The notes under the pieces are model-generated. The model did no database searches and was not told the origin of the DNA. It was given only the letters and a program-made list of their open reading frames with translations. The position numbers were made by a program, and so were the translations under genes. Positions 22,174-33,943 of a DNA stretch of 64,000 bases are shown piece by piece (within the stretch, counting starts at the first letter, position 1; every line of letters begins with the position of its first letter). Origin of the DNA: Macrolepiota albuminosa (taxonomy: Eukaryota; Basidiomycota; Agaricomycetes; Agaricales; Agaricaceae); the NCBI GenBank assembly GCA_027475525.1, contig JAMWFC010000116.1, positions 2,355,826 through 2,419,825 on the forward strand, given 5' to 3'.

Positions 22174-23264
22174 CACCCTCAGGCGCGCAGGCGCTAAAAG
22201 CGATACCGCTAGACAAGTTGGATAACGGAATCAAGTTGGACTGAACACGCATGCCAAGCACGAAGCTATGTCCTTGTATGAAAAGTAATATTCGAGTCAC
22301 CCGTCGTATCCACATGTCAGACGTTCAAGAAGGTTTATCGAGACAAGGGGAGATCCTTGAGGCAAAATCGTAGACATAAATGTTCTCGTAGGAACCAAGT
22401 TTCAATATGATTGGTTACACAGCTTTCAGGCTGTGTTCACGGCGCACATCAATACATGTCCGACATGATCGAGGTATAGAGGGGCGGGCGGGTCCGGTAG
22501 AACCATAGCATGTGGTGATGATGACGAAAGATTGCGTTGTGCAAAAGAGCGAAACGAATCTGTTTGCGGTTCATGTCCTCATTTCAAGTCATCTCCAAAG
22601 GAAAAAAGTAATGCAAAAATTGAAGGCAAGTTTGAACTTGGCGCGACGTTGATTGATATACATGTAGCAATGCACGAGCAGAGCATCCTAGCGATTTAAT
22701 GCATGATCGGAAGTAGCTTTCGGATCGTGTCAGTAAGACTGACTCAGGAGATTGGTCTACCGGTTGAGAAATGCATTTACTTCCTGACCAGTGCAATCTG
22801 CAGTCGCATGTCAAGCACACCACCTAGACTGAGGGAGTACGGAGATGATAAGAAAGGGTTCGAGATCACGAGATTTTTCCGAGACTTTGCTAGTGACTAG
22901 ATCCAAGTCGAAAGTCTGGTATGGAATTACGACGTTTGCCTTCAATTTGGTCTTGATAGCTCATTCATATGCAGAGAACTTCGTGAATGGGAGGTACTAC
23001 ATCTAAGCACACATGTCAAGATGGATGTCGAGCTGCGTCCGAGGAGCAGATCTCCAAGGGGATTTGCGGATCCGGTGCAAGGTTATCCAGGTCATAGAGA
23101 AGCCCGCGCTGCGAAAACGAGAGAGTTTACTAGAACTAGTCGTAGCGAGTGGTTCAAGAACATAGGCCCGTAGCTTCAGCTCACACTAAAGTAGCGGGAA
23201 TTGTTATGTAATCAATAAATTAATAGAGCAATATCCTAAATTGGCATCTGCTTTAGTGATTACT
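22174..23264. other. Intergenic region, nothing recognised
   Basis: About 1.1 kb between the CrtC/AttH-like pseudogene and PAF1. Open frames are short, lack family-like motifs, and are broken on both strands. It presumably holds the promoters of the two divergent genes. Confidence 0.5.
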
Positions 23265-24803
23265 ATGAGCAAGAAGAGGTTGGGTCATCCAGTTTATGTT
23301 TTGAAAAACCGACTCTGACTATGCCACAGTTCTAAACTAGATCTCTTGGTTCGTGTTCGGTACTCCAATCCTCTCCCACCGCCGCCATGTCCTCCAAAAC
23401 TACTCGACATTCCAACAAACCCCATGCGCTACGCGCGACCCGAGTTTCTCGATGCTTTGGCTAACGAAACGCCACTACCCATGATTGTGGATGCAGAATG
23501 CGGAATGCCTCTTGATCTTGGAAAGTTTGAGTGCCTATGGGAGGAAAACGGAGATGATTCTGGTTGGTCTATTGCTTAAAACAGTATTGTCAGACAGTTG
23601 ATATATTTTGGACTGCAGAACTCAATCCTGACCCACAAAATTTACCACCTCTTGATCCCAAAGACGCTTTTCTCCTTGGTGACTCGACGCAATCCTATGC
23701 AAACGGGTCTTCAGGTTCTACTCCATTAGCAAATGTCCCATGGCTACGAAAGACAGAGTACATCAGTCGAGAGAGCTCACAAAGATCTGGTGGACAGGAA
23801 CAGTACGACATGTGCGGTTTTCTATCCACGGATCGCTAATGTTCTTCTAGAAAGCAAGCCCAGGCTACAGCAATTGACATATCCCGTGCAGCACAACTCC
23901 GTGACATTGAAGCGTCGTTTGCTGCATGCAATGATAATTTCTCTCTCGAAGACTTGCGACATCCAAACAAACCAGGAGTTACTGCTGTCGAGTCCTATGA
24001 GATTCTCCCTGACGTAGATATCTGGTCCAATCAATACGATCTCTTCAGGTTCTCCGAACGGCCTGGAGATAAAGTTATTGGTGTACGTTGTCACTCCTCC
24101 TACATGCGTCTCTAACATTTCTATAGGTGGAGGACCCACGGTTGGATTGTGCTATTCTCCGCCCCATGAAAACTGAACACGACTCATTCCTGGCATACTA
24201 CCTCACCCAAGATGACGATTCAGCGCTCAGATTCAAGGAGACGCGGTTTGCACTTTCACCTTATGAAATCCCGGAAGAACAGGAGGTTAGTTTGGGTGGT
24301 TCAGTTCAACGCAGGCTAACTTCGATCCTTAGGAGACAATATATAACTTCGTACGAGACTATGAAACAGTCAAAGTTGAACAAGAAGTTCCAAATGAATT
24401 CCTGCTTGTCCTCGATGACGGCGAACCTCCGGAATCTCTCCATGACCTTACGAATGGAGTTGAACATAAAACATCACGAAGATCAAAAGGTGCCTATTAC
24501 AAAAACATCGAACGAAAGATGACCCTCAAGAAAAAGCGAGCAACCGTAAGTCTTATCCTTGCTCCAAGCACTCATTAAAAGCAATTGTATCTTTAGATTT
24601 ACGAAGAGTATGACGACAAGTGGGAGGTTATTCGTCTGAAACATTCTGAAATGAGCAAAGAAGAGGAAGACGAACGAGAAGAGGCTTTGGCGGAGGTTGT
24701 AGACCCCATGTTCTTGATGATAAGAGGTGACGTAGATGCGGACGGTGATATCGAAGTGGAAGATGGCACCATGAATGGTGGGTTGGACTTTGCAACATCA
24801 TAG
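23265..24803 (+). CDS. PAF1: Paf1, RNA polymerase II-associated factor
   Basis: Core subunit of the Paf1 complex, which travels with RNA polymerase II and is needed for H2B ubiquitylation and H3K4/K36 methylation. A 14-nt first exon (23265-23278) encodes MSKK plus two bases; splicing to 23330 gives S-SKLDLLVRVRYSNPLPPP, the invariant Paf1 N-terminus. Other family blocks are KLLDIPTNPMRYARPEFL, VPWLRKTEYIS, VEDPRLDCAILRPMKTEHD and the acidic C-terminal region (SKEEEDEREEALAEV). About six exons. The protein, roughly 430 residues, ends MNGGLDFATS-stop at 24801. Confidence 0.95.
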
Positions 24804-25036
24804 ACAACCTCCCTCCATATATATCACCGCATCTATTGTATTTATGCTCATGCCTTTGTAAGCCTCTTTCGATAGACTGGCTTTGCAACTCATAGTCTGA
24901 GGCGATTGATTGTTGAGCAGGAATATACTCAGAATAAAATACAGCATGCTGTTCATAACGATGGTGGATTGATGGGTGACATATGAACATACAAATATGC
25001 GGCAGACGGTGAAAATAAGGGAACATAGAGCATGCT

Positions 25037-25540
25037 CTATGCCTCTGTCAGCTCACGCAACCGACGTACAGTGCTACACAAGAACCATCAGAACAAGTCT
25101 CCCGTGGTCAGTAAGTAAACGCACCTGCGCACGGTGGCCGCAGCAGTCGTCGAAACAGTCCATGCACCTCCGGCGATGACTTTTCGGCATGAGTAACAGT
25201 TCCAGATCCCAACTGCTGTTCTCTTAACGGAATCCTGCGAACCGCCAGCCCTTCAGCACCTAGTTCATCTGGATCGAAGACCACAACGCACCTTGCCGCA
25301 GAACGTGCAGGTATAACGGGCATGCTGGGAAATTTCCATCTTTTTGACCTGCTTACGCAGGGAGGCACCATAACGCTATACCAGCCAATGTCGGTCAGAG
25401 CGATTTTGGTCTTAAAAGATAATATGTATTTCGAGACTCACAGTACCGTACTTGCCCGTGATTCCGACCTTCTTTGTACGTTTCGTCTGCGAAAACCTTC
25501 AACACATGCATAGAAAATTCAAGACAAGAATTCTGACCAT
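25037..25540 (-). CDS. RPL43: 60S ribosomal protein eL43 (L37a)
   Basis: Zinc-ribbon protein of the large subunit. The open frames of its small exons look unrelated until spliced: an ATG alone at 25540-25538, then [15 protein letters not shown], then [19 protein letters not shown] followed by RYTCTFCGK, then [19 protein letters not shown] followed by [17 protein letters not shown], and finally [16 protein letters not shown] at 25037. The CxxC...CxxC zinc ribbon (CTFC, CYSC) is complete, and the 92-residue length is right. Five exons in 0.5 kb; the first holds only the initiator codon (donor gtcaga). This gene is easily missed by ORF-based annotation. Confidence 0.95.
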
Positions 25541-26671
25541 CTTCAGGAGTGGTTTTGAGGATTTGGAGGTTTCGACAACTGATAATTTGGTCTATTGCGT
25601 GAGAACGTCTGTAGGGAGTTTGCCGGGTACTATACAGTACGGCAGCCACATCTACCACGTGGACGGCTGCGCTTGCCTCTATTTGTCCTGTAGACCACTG
25701 CATAGCATGTCCAAATTAGATTATCAAAACGAATGAATGATTTGTTATTTAGCCGCCAGGAAGCTATGTACTCTTACAAGAGCTAAGAAGCGAGAGATTG
25801 TGTCTTGTACACTAAATGTCACGTAAGTAAGTCGTTCGAATGTAAGTATCGTCGTAGCTCTGTTGTTTGATCTATGGATTGCCTTTTGAACGTGTCGGCT
25901 GACTTTTGTATTTCGTGTCTTCATTCTGGTTCGTAGACATCAACATATTCATACGTAGCCTCCGCGCATCATAACGAGCTTTAAAACCCATGGATTTCAC
26001 TCTAGACTAAAACACAAGTGTCCGTACGGGTGTTGCACTTCGTCCACAGTTGCCCGAGTAGATCTACGAAGTACTCGAGCAACTCTGATTACAGTCAAAC
26101 TCTTCATAAAAACGTATCAACCACGCCATTTATAAACCGATGATGCTGGGCAGAAAAATTCATTCGTCAGTAACTTTCACGACCCTTGGTGGAAAAGCCT
26201 GCTTCATCTTTGTTCTTCCTTAAGGATGAAGTGAAAAATCAATCTTAGCTATCTCTGCTGTCCATCTTACCTCGGAAACCGGTTTAATAGTGTTCCCTTT
26301 TATCCAGGACATTGCGGAATGCCTTAGTCTTTGGCCTGGCTTGTCGCAAATACAGATATTAGTTGCCAAGAACGGTAGAATTCACATCAGGCCAAACCAT
26401 TGTACAGCATTAGTGGGACAGTGGGTATTAGTCACCTGTTTCTCCATAAATTTTTGGTTCACCTTACTCTATGAGGAACTAAAGAGAAAGGTGGATCCCA
26501 AATTGGAACGTAAAACGTAAAACAATATCAAGAAAACGACCATAAAGAGTGCAGGTCACTACAAACGATAGAGAAATGAAGGTATAGAGATCAGGTACGA
26601 AATCAAGTTCCTAAGGCTAAAATTTGAAAACTGGGTATATGACTGGGATATAGTATCATCCATTGTTCAAT
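25541..26671. other. Intergenic region, nothing recognised
   Basis: About 1.1 kb holding the RPL43 promoter and the 3' flank of SFH5. A 76-codon frame at 26290-26520 begins with GTG and resembles nothing I know. No RNA gene was identified. Confidence 0.5.
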
Positions 26672-28122
26672 CTACCATCCATCAACTTTGCCACCATAGC
26701 GCTTGGGCAATTGTTCAGCATCAATGATTGGCAATAGCGCCTTCCCAAGTGCATGATGGCCAGTCCCCACAACCGACATCTTGGCTAATGTTGCTGCAGG
26801 CAAAAGAGGCTTGAAGGCCCAGAAGATCCAGTTCATCAGAGTCGGCACATTGACAAAGAATTTCTTGTACTACAGAGCATAGTTTGCTTTTAGGTGGGAA
26901 AGTCATATCGGGAAACATACCAGCAATTCTGGATAGTGACTCTGAAAGATATTAGTCGCCTCGCTAGCAGCTGCTTTAGACTTTGCGTCTCGGCTTGTCA
27001 AGCCCACACCAAAATAATCTGATACAAAAAATCAGTCAGGGACATATAAAAACTTTTATTTGTACCATGGATTTGAACAGTCTGGTCAATTTCAGTAAAG
27101 TCCAAAAGGGCAATGCTTTTCTCTTGGAGGGCAACTCGCCATCTATAGATATGCTATTAGCCAATAATGTGTATAACAGCGAGTTCACATGCCGGATGAA
27201 TCTTTTTGTATCACTGAAAACCTCTGCAAGGTTATTCCCTCCATAGATGTTGTACCTGTGATTGATAAAAGGATGAACAGGTAGTGACATATTAGAAACT
27301 TACACAACTGGTCTTCCCTGGTGGTCGTGTCCAAATATACGTCCCACATTTCCAAACACATCTTCAGGGAATTCTTCCTTGAGGAGTGCATCGATATTTA
27401 TAGACGTACGCCATCTAAGAGTGGACACAAACATGTCACGAGCTTCGACAATGTTAAGGTTTCTATAAAACCGACATTAGGAAACAAGGCACTGAGAAAT
27501 CTTAAGCTCACCTTGCTCGCAGGAACTTCATGAGCACTACGCTGACCCTGGCATCCACTGCCGGGGCCCTAGGGTCAATATTTACACCCCAGAATGTGAT
27601 AGCTTTCTCGCTAGCTTTCGGGTCGTCTGGGAATCCTTCTGCAAAAATCTCAGGGAGCTTTTCCTATATGATTTGTAAGTAGCTATCGACAAGTGCGTAC
27701 CAGTGCGAACGCACCCTAAATCCCTTCAAAGCTTCCCATTCTCGCTGGGTAAATTGTCGAGTCAAGATATTCTGTGGCTCTATAACTTCACCGTCTTTTG
27801 CATCTGTCGCTATCGGAGCTGGCGTATTAGTGTTCTTCATAGCTTCCAAAGCAGTTGAGGGGGCAGAAGTAGCGGTTGGTTCAGGAGCCGGAGTTCCCTC
27901 AAGGACAGTTGCTGCTGGAGTGCACTTTGGAGGAATTTCAACAGTTGAAGACACCTCCGCAGGTTCTGGTGTTGCACCTAGCTCAGCTGGAGGTGCAGTC
28001 AAGGTCGAAGTTGGTTCTGGGAGGACCGCAATAGTAGATGTAGTACTAGTAGTATGCTCAGTGATCAGTTCTGAGGTAAGAGCAGCATCTAATTTGCTGG
28101 AGGTAGGTGCGGTTTCGGCCAT
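26672..28122 (-). CDS. SFH5: CRAL-TRIO (Sec14-like) phosphatidylinositol transfer protein Sfh5
   Basis: Sec14-superfamily lipid or heme carrier. The N-terminus is a low-complexity Thr/Pro/Ala/Glu region of about 120 residues, followed by the CRAL-TRIO N-lobe (AVDARVSVVLMKFLRARNLN, EARDMFVSTLRWR). The lipid-binding domain reads VFGNVGRIFGHDHQGRPVVYN, YGGNNLAEVF, FFVNVPTLMNWIFWAFKPLL and ends LPKRYGGKVDGW-stop. The arrangement matches fungal Sfh5 rather than Sec14 itself. Six or seven exons; start ATG at 28122. The long acidic N-terminus makes it larger than yeast Sfh5. Confidence 0.9.
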
Positions 28123-28363
28123 TGTTAGCCTCGACTAGGGTGCGTGGTTGGCTCGTGAGTTTGTGACGGCGTGTCGTGATCTCAAAAGGTTCATCGTTAT
28201 TTCATTTACGAAAAGTCAGAAAAGCTTCAAACCTACTTGAGACATTATGCATTGACGACTAACTAGATTCGGCTTAGCGTTGGCGTATATATAAGTTCAA
28301 TTGAGCATTCATGTAAAGCCGTTTGTTCTTCGATGTCGATTTTTCAAATGCTCAATCTCAAAA

Positions 28364-28373
28364 TATATAAAAG
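28364..28373 (+). promoter_or_regulatory. TATA box, probable SLY41 core promoter
   Basis: TATATAAAAG lies about 230 bp before the SLY41 start, implying a leader of around 200 nt. That leader contains a short upstream ORF. Confidence 0.4.
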
Positions 28374-28387
28374 GCGTGCCAACGGTG

Positions 28388-28426
28388 ATGGCAAAACGAG
28401 CCTATTTTTCGCCCTGTGCTTCTTAA
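28388..28426 (+). other. Upstream ORF in the SLY41 leader
   Basis: ATG at 28388 followed by 11 further sense codons (MAKRAYFSPCAS) and TAA. It lies just downstream of the TATA box and before the main start at 28597. If transcription starts near 28395 or earlier it could damp translation. Inference only. Confidence 0.3.
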
Positions 28427-28596
28427 GAAAAAACTGGTGACGGCTCAACTGATCATCCGCACAGCTGATGACGGGCACCGAGATCAAGGATACAGGTTGC
28501 CGTGGTCACGTACTGGCTGTCACACATCCAATTCGTTCTCTCCGGATGTCCAGACATTGACTTCATCCTTTCAAGCACCACGACTTCGATCCCGCT

Positions 28597-30274
28597 ATGT
28601 TTGAAAAACACTCTACTCAGGCGTTTGATGCTCGCAAGGTCTACCCTTCAGACCCCATTCATTCAGGATGGGCCGTAGACACCCGCCTGGTCCCTCTCCT
28701 CGACGAAAAGGACGACAAATACTCCATCGCTTCCTATTCTGCCATTTGTTTCACTTCTTTAAAGGCCTTCATAGCTCGCCATCGCCAGACCAACCGGTCT
28801 TCTTCGATTTCGCCTAAGCCCCTCTTGTCTACCACACCTCAAGCCTCGTCCCCAGTCGTCTTCGCATTCCTATGCGTACTCTGGTATTCGATGTCCGCGC
28901 TGGCTTCTAACACCGGAAAAGCTATCCTCACCCAATTCCGCTATCCTATCACCCTCACATTCATCCAGTTTGGCTTCGTCGCCATCTATTGCCTTCTTTT
29001 CATGTCACCCCTAATACGCTTCTCCAAATTTCGAGCGCCAAGCCGGACCATCGTTCAGAACACTCTCCCGATGGGTATGTTCCAGGTTGGAGGTCATATG
29101 TTTTCCAGCATCGCCATTTCGCGGATTCCAGTCAGTACTGTACACACAATTAAGGTGGGATAGTAATTAAGCTTTCATCCTGCTGCATCATTAAACAAGC
29201 GTGTAGGCTCTTTCTCCCCTGTTTACTGTCGCAGCATATGCCCTCCTCTTTGGTGTCAGTTACTCCACCAGAACCTATGTCTCTCTCCTGCCTTTAACAG
29301 TTGGCGTCATGTTGGCTTGTTCATTCGACGTGTCGGCTTCGAACGCAATAGGACTGCTCTGTGCATTTGGTTCCGCCCTTGTCTTTGTAAGTTCAAATAT
29401 TTTCTTCAAGAAGATCATGCCTACGAACGGAGGGGTTCTGACACAACCGGTTCATAAACTGGACAAACTGAACCTCCTACTGTATTCAGCGAGTATGGCT
29501 TTCATCATCATGGTCCCTCTATGGCTCTATCACGATTTCCCTCTCCTCTACGCCTCAACGACAGACCCATCTCATGTGACCCATCCTAAAAGCGGCCACG
29601 AGACACCACATTCTGTTATGTACTATATCTTCATGAACGGCACTGTCAATTTTGCCCAGAACATTATCGCTTTTGTCATCCTGTCTTCTACATCTCCCGT
29701 CACATATTCTATTGCCTCCCTCATCAAAAGGGTAGCTGTCATATGCATCGCCATCGTCTGGTTTAATCAACGAGTTCACCCCGTTCAAGGTTTTGGAATT
29801 ATCCTAACTTTTACGGGCCTTTATCTGTACAACAATGCTAAATCGGATGTGGAGAAGGGAGAGACGAAGATGCGGAGGGTGGAGGCTGCTCGTGATATGA
29901 TGTTGCCCACAACTAAGACGGATTTAATCTTAATGGCTGGAACAGACTACCCACCGGACTTTTTGACGGCGGAATCGAGCAGCACGGGTGTTGGTGTAAC
30001 TGCCCATGGTCGACCGAGGAATGTCTCATCGGCAACATCACATACGTTCCATCATCCGAGCACGATCTCGCCGCATTCTCATACGTACCCATTGCATCTC
30101 GCAACTCAACAATCCCGCGATACCCAGAGCGCACGAGGCCCATTTTCTTACCCGTCCCCGCCGTCATCAGTTGATTCGCCACCTTTGGAAACAGTGCTTC
30201 TGCCGGATACACAAATTCCATTGGATACCCACTGGACCAAGCGGACATATCAAATGGCAGCGGTAGCCTCGTAA
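28597..30274 (+). CDS. SLY41: Sly41-type triose-phosphate/nucleotide-sugar transporter-family protein
   Basis: Multi-spanning drug/metabolite-superfamily (TPT) protein of the early secretory pathway; yeast SLY41 suppresses ER-Golgi transport defects. Exon 1 runs from ATG 28597 to HTIK and exon 2 continues ALSPLFTVAAYALLFGVSYS. About eight to ten hydrophobic spans are visible, including VVFAFLCVLWYSMSALASN, TLTFIQFGFVAIYCLLF and AVICIAIVWF. TPT signatures include STVHTIK-ALSPLF and VTYSIASLIKRV. A hydrophilic Ser/His/Pro-rich C-terminal tail of about 120 residues follows the last span. Transport substrate unknown. Confidence 0.9.
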
Positions 30275-30616
30275 GACAATAACGATTGATATAAATTATC
30301 CTATGGACTTCGCAATATTGACACTTATTCTCCTCATATCTTACAGGTTCCCTTTGCAATGATTTTCATAGAGTTCAATACCCTTCTTATTTATAGACAG
30401 GAAAACTGTCTAGATGTTTTTGTGTCTGTGTTGTCCCTTACACCACCATCCATTAGAGAACTACAAATTGCTGATGAGTGTAAAATTACATATGGGGAAA
30501 TCAATCACAAAAGTCAGATTGCTTGGTAATCGATAATTATAATATGCGCTTTGCCGTGATTCGACATTTGTTCTGGAGTTTGTTGTGCTTGCTCTGTGCT
30601 TTTGTCGGTGATAACC
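30275..30616. other. Intergenic spacer, nothing recognised
   Basis: SLY41 3' flank and presumed promoter of the RBR ligase gene. No feature supported. Confidence 0.45.
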
Positions 30617-33219
30617 ATGGCATCTGTCGCTGAGTACTCAAGAAAGAGCTCTCTTGTTCATACGTCGATGCCGACAGAAATTTTTGTTTCAAGTACAAAG
30701 AACTTGAACGGTTCTTCTATTTCTGCACAAGACAGCATGAAAACAATCAACCTCCTTGGTCCTTGCGAAGGGTGTGCTTACTATTTAAATGACTGCAACT
30801 GCAGCTCGAGTCTTTCTGGCTCGCCTCATCGGTTACGAAATAACCCGTACTTGAGATGGCCGGATATCCCTGGAATTCCGGTCCTCAACAAGACGGGTTA
30901 GGTCATGACTTCGATGATCATCTCCTTGAGTTCAGCAGTGGATTCGATGATCACCTCCTTGAGTTCAGCGGTGGATTTCTACCTCGCCGATCAGCTGCCC
31001 GAATCGCGACGGCGAACTTTGCTCTCATAGCGTTAAGGCATCAGGAATATGACGGTGGCGAGCAATTGATTTCGCACATGTCAAGCGCATCGACAGTTGA
31101 GGTAAGTTATCTAAGGCCGTCATCTCTTGGCATCCAACATCTCTTTTTACAGGAAGTCAAAGGGCTCTGTCATATCTGGCTATCACAGGATGACCTTTCG
31201 GTTCTTGATATTATTCGAATGCCCGGATTCGAGGAGTACATTACGCAAGTTCCGGGATCTCAAACCAAGAGAGCCGCTTCAAGTTCATTTCATATGGTCG
31301 ATCAATGGTTGCGGTAAATAGATGACGTTTTAGCTACGTACTGGGCTCAACTTTGATGTAGGGATATGGAATGTCTACCTAGGGCTTCAGTCGCTGTCTT
31401 AGACAATGGTTACAATATGGTGGCTTGCTTGAAGGTCCGAATTCCAGGTGGGCGCAAATATCTGGTTTACGATCCTCAGGCCACTGGTTCAGGTCCTACT
31501 AAGTATGCGATATCGACTTCGCCTACCGAAATTGCGAAATTCATGTCCCGCGCCATCACAAGCACCCCGACTGAAGGCGTGCATAGGCTCGATTATGCCT
31601 GGTTCATCGAGATGAAGCTCATAGAAGAGGTGGACATTGACTTCCAGATCGCATTATCGCAGGCAGTGGAACTCAGTTTACAAGACACAGGCAGGACGAA
31701 TGCAAGTTCAGCGGGACCTTCTACTATCAGGCGTCCTCGAAGGTACCAGTCCGACCAAAGAATCAGTCTTCCTGACGTGATCCCTTCCGAACAAGAGCAA
31801 CTGGATAGGATTACCGAACATTACATTGCAGAAGCACGTGGAGCTACTCGTCCGTCAGTGCCTAATGAGGACAATGCATTGGATGGCGTTGAGTCACCTG
31901 CAAACCTTCAGTGTGGCGTTTGCATGGAAGATCAGGCTGAGAACAGGATCATTCGGATTCCAGGATGTCGACATGGCTTTTGCAAAGATTGTGTTAAAGG
32001 AACAGTCCAAGCAGATATAGATTCGATCAATTTTCCAATCTTTTGTCCGGTCTGTAGAGCGGCTCGTGGCACAGCAAAGCAAGGCCGTGTGTATCTTGTA
32101 ATTATTCCACTTGCTTATATTCTCAACCTCGTCCCGCAGAAATTGACGAAAGACTCGTACTTCGACTTGGGCTCGAGAAAGGCTATATTGATCGCTTTAA
32201 AAGACTACAGAAGGCTGAAACTGGAGTTGAGGTAACGTGTCCCAGGGACGTTCCTTTTTTTGCTCTTACTCAGAACCTAGGAGTTGACCACAAGCTTTTA
32301 TAGATGCAACAAAACTGCTTTTGTCGACCGTAAAGTTTATCGCTCAACAGATCGAATCGTCTGCCCTGCTGGCTGCAGATGGAAATGGTGCAAACGCTGT
32401 CAGCAACGTATTAGATCGAGTGGCCCACCTCATTCGTGCGATGGAAGCTCAGAGCTGCAACTCCTTTCAGAAAGGAATGGATGGAAGAACTGCCCAGGTC
32501 TTTATTTTCCAGATGTGGATTTCATCATGAGTTAATGCTTTCCGTTATAGGCTGTAATACTCTCATCGAGAAGACCGAAGGTTGCAACCACATGACTGTA
32601 AGTCATATACAATGTCTTTCGTATTGGATGAGTATTGACTTAACTTTGACACTTCAGTGTAAAGCCCCGGCCTGCAACACGTACGTATTCACATCCAGAT
32701 CCCTATACTTCATTTCACTGAATGAACATGGCGATATACTTCGGAAACAGTCACTTCTGTTATGCCTGTGGAGGTGAAATTATCAGGTCAACGGATCCAG
32801 TGGGAGTGGCCGACGCTGTGCAAGCTCACAATCAACGTTGTGTTGGGAGAACGCCTCAGAACCCAAACCTTGCAGGCCGAAATCAAATTATTAATCCGCC
32901 TGTTGCTGAACCTCGACAACGCGATAACCGGCCATATGAAGGAAACCATAACACATACCCTGTGCCCCATCGTGTTCCTCGCGCATCTGTTGCGCACCAT
33001 CGTGTTCCTCAAGGACATCCTGTATTTCCCACTGTACCTCATCCTGTCTTTTACCAGCCCCATGTACCTCGCCCTGTCTTTTACCAGCCTCATGGACCTC
33101 ACCTTATCTTTCATGGACCCTCTGTGCCTTACGGTGCTCCTTTTGTATACCCTCCACACGTCCATCGTCAACCGTGTCCGCATCACCCACCGTGCCCGCA
33201 TCACCCGAGACATTTTTGA
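30617..33219 (+). CDS. RBR (RING1-IBR-RING2) E3 ubiquitin ligase
   Basis: RBR ligases pass ubiquitin through a RING2 cysteine thioester. RING1 is complete (CGVCMEDQAENR, CRHGFCKDC, FCPVC). The IBR has CPAGCRWKWCKRC and PHSC. RING2 reads GCNTLIEKTEGCNHM, then across two introns TCKAPACN and HFCYACGG, and the catalytic Cys following GCNHM is present. The N-terminal 250 residues include RKYLVYDPQ and a UIM-like helix (IALSQAVELSLQD). The C-terminus is a His/Pro/Val-rich repeat (PRPVFYQPHG and variants) ending HHPRHF-stop. The 5' end is uncertain: ATG 30617 could join an exon starting at GHDFDDHLLEF (about 30902), or the gene may start at 30856. The nearest relatives are multi-copy mushroom RBR proteins as I recall them. 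Confidence 0.85.
30912..30977 (+). repeat. Coding tandem repeat, 11 residues x2
   Basis: Two adjacent 33-nt units encode FDDHLLEFSSG and FDDHLLEFSGG near the N-terminus of the RBR protein. They differ at a few bases. Confidence 0.8.
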
Positions 33220-33349
33220 CTTTTGACAACGGACCTATGCTCTATGTCCTCTATCACATGTCTGTCACTCATCCGCATCACCCGAGACATTTTTGACTTT
33301 TGACAACGGACCTATGCTCTATGTCCTCTATCACATGTCTGTCACTCAT
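33196..33349. repeat. Exact 77-bp tandem duplication spanning the RBR stop codon
   Basis: Bases 33196-33272 and 33273-33349 are identical, head to tail. The first copy contains the RBR stop codon and the second lies wholly in the 3' UTR, so the protein is unaffected. The unit length equals that of the duplication at 8175-8328, although the sequences are unrelated. Confidence 0.95.
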
Positions 33350-33943
33350 GCTTTTCAGCTCTACAAACCTATGCCCTTTTGATTACTTTTTGTCATATCT
33401 ATGCTATCCATGACTCTTCCTTATGCTTCTCAGCTCTTACAATACCTATGTCCTTTTTTCCTTTTTGTCATATGTCATTATGCTCTCCATGTCTTCGACT
33501 CCATACCTATGTTGTGTGCTCTTTTGTCGTCTGTCGTTGTATGAATCAATAAACCGAAATCTTGTGATTTCTGCCAAGCACTGCAAGTAGTCTTTGGGTT
33601 ATCAATGACTAACTTGAAACTGTTACTATGGTCCTTGAAACTCAACACCTGGACATGAAGCTACTGCAATCTTCGCTAAAAGCCCATGATCAATCATTTC
33701 CTAACTCAACTCACCAAGTTCTTACCCTGCGGCAACCGAAGAATAAGTCTGAATAACTCTATTGACAATCAATTGGACCCAGATGGATAACGCTTAGAAC
33801 AAACAAGTGATGTATTGAGCGTGATCAGGTCAAGTCACGAGTCACTAAATTTCTCACGTGTCTGTTGCGGCAGTGAAGCAAAAGTCTTTCGTCAACGGGC
33901 CCACCGACATCCTCAAGATCCCTCAAGCACTTTTCTCCGCACT
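33350..33943. other. RBR 3' flank and RPS4 promoter
   Basis: A pyrimidine-rich stretch with degenerate repeats of tatgctctatgtcct-like words, then ordinary non-coding sequence up to the RPS4 start. No further gene seen. Confidence 0.5.

Noticed and set aside
26290..26520. 76-codon open frame between RPL43 and SFH5
   Set aside because: Begins with GTG, has no recognisable motif, and is flanked by stops without splice-site support.
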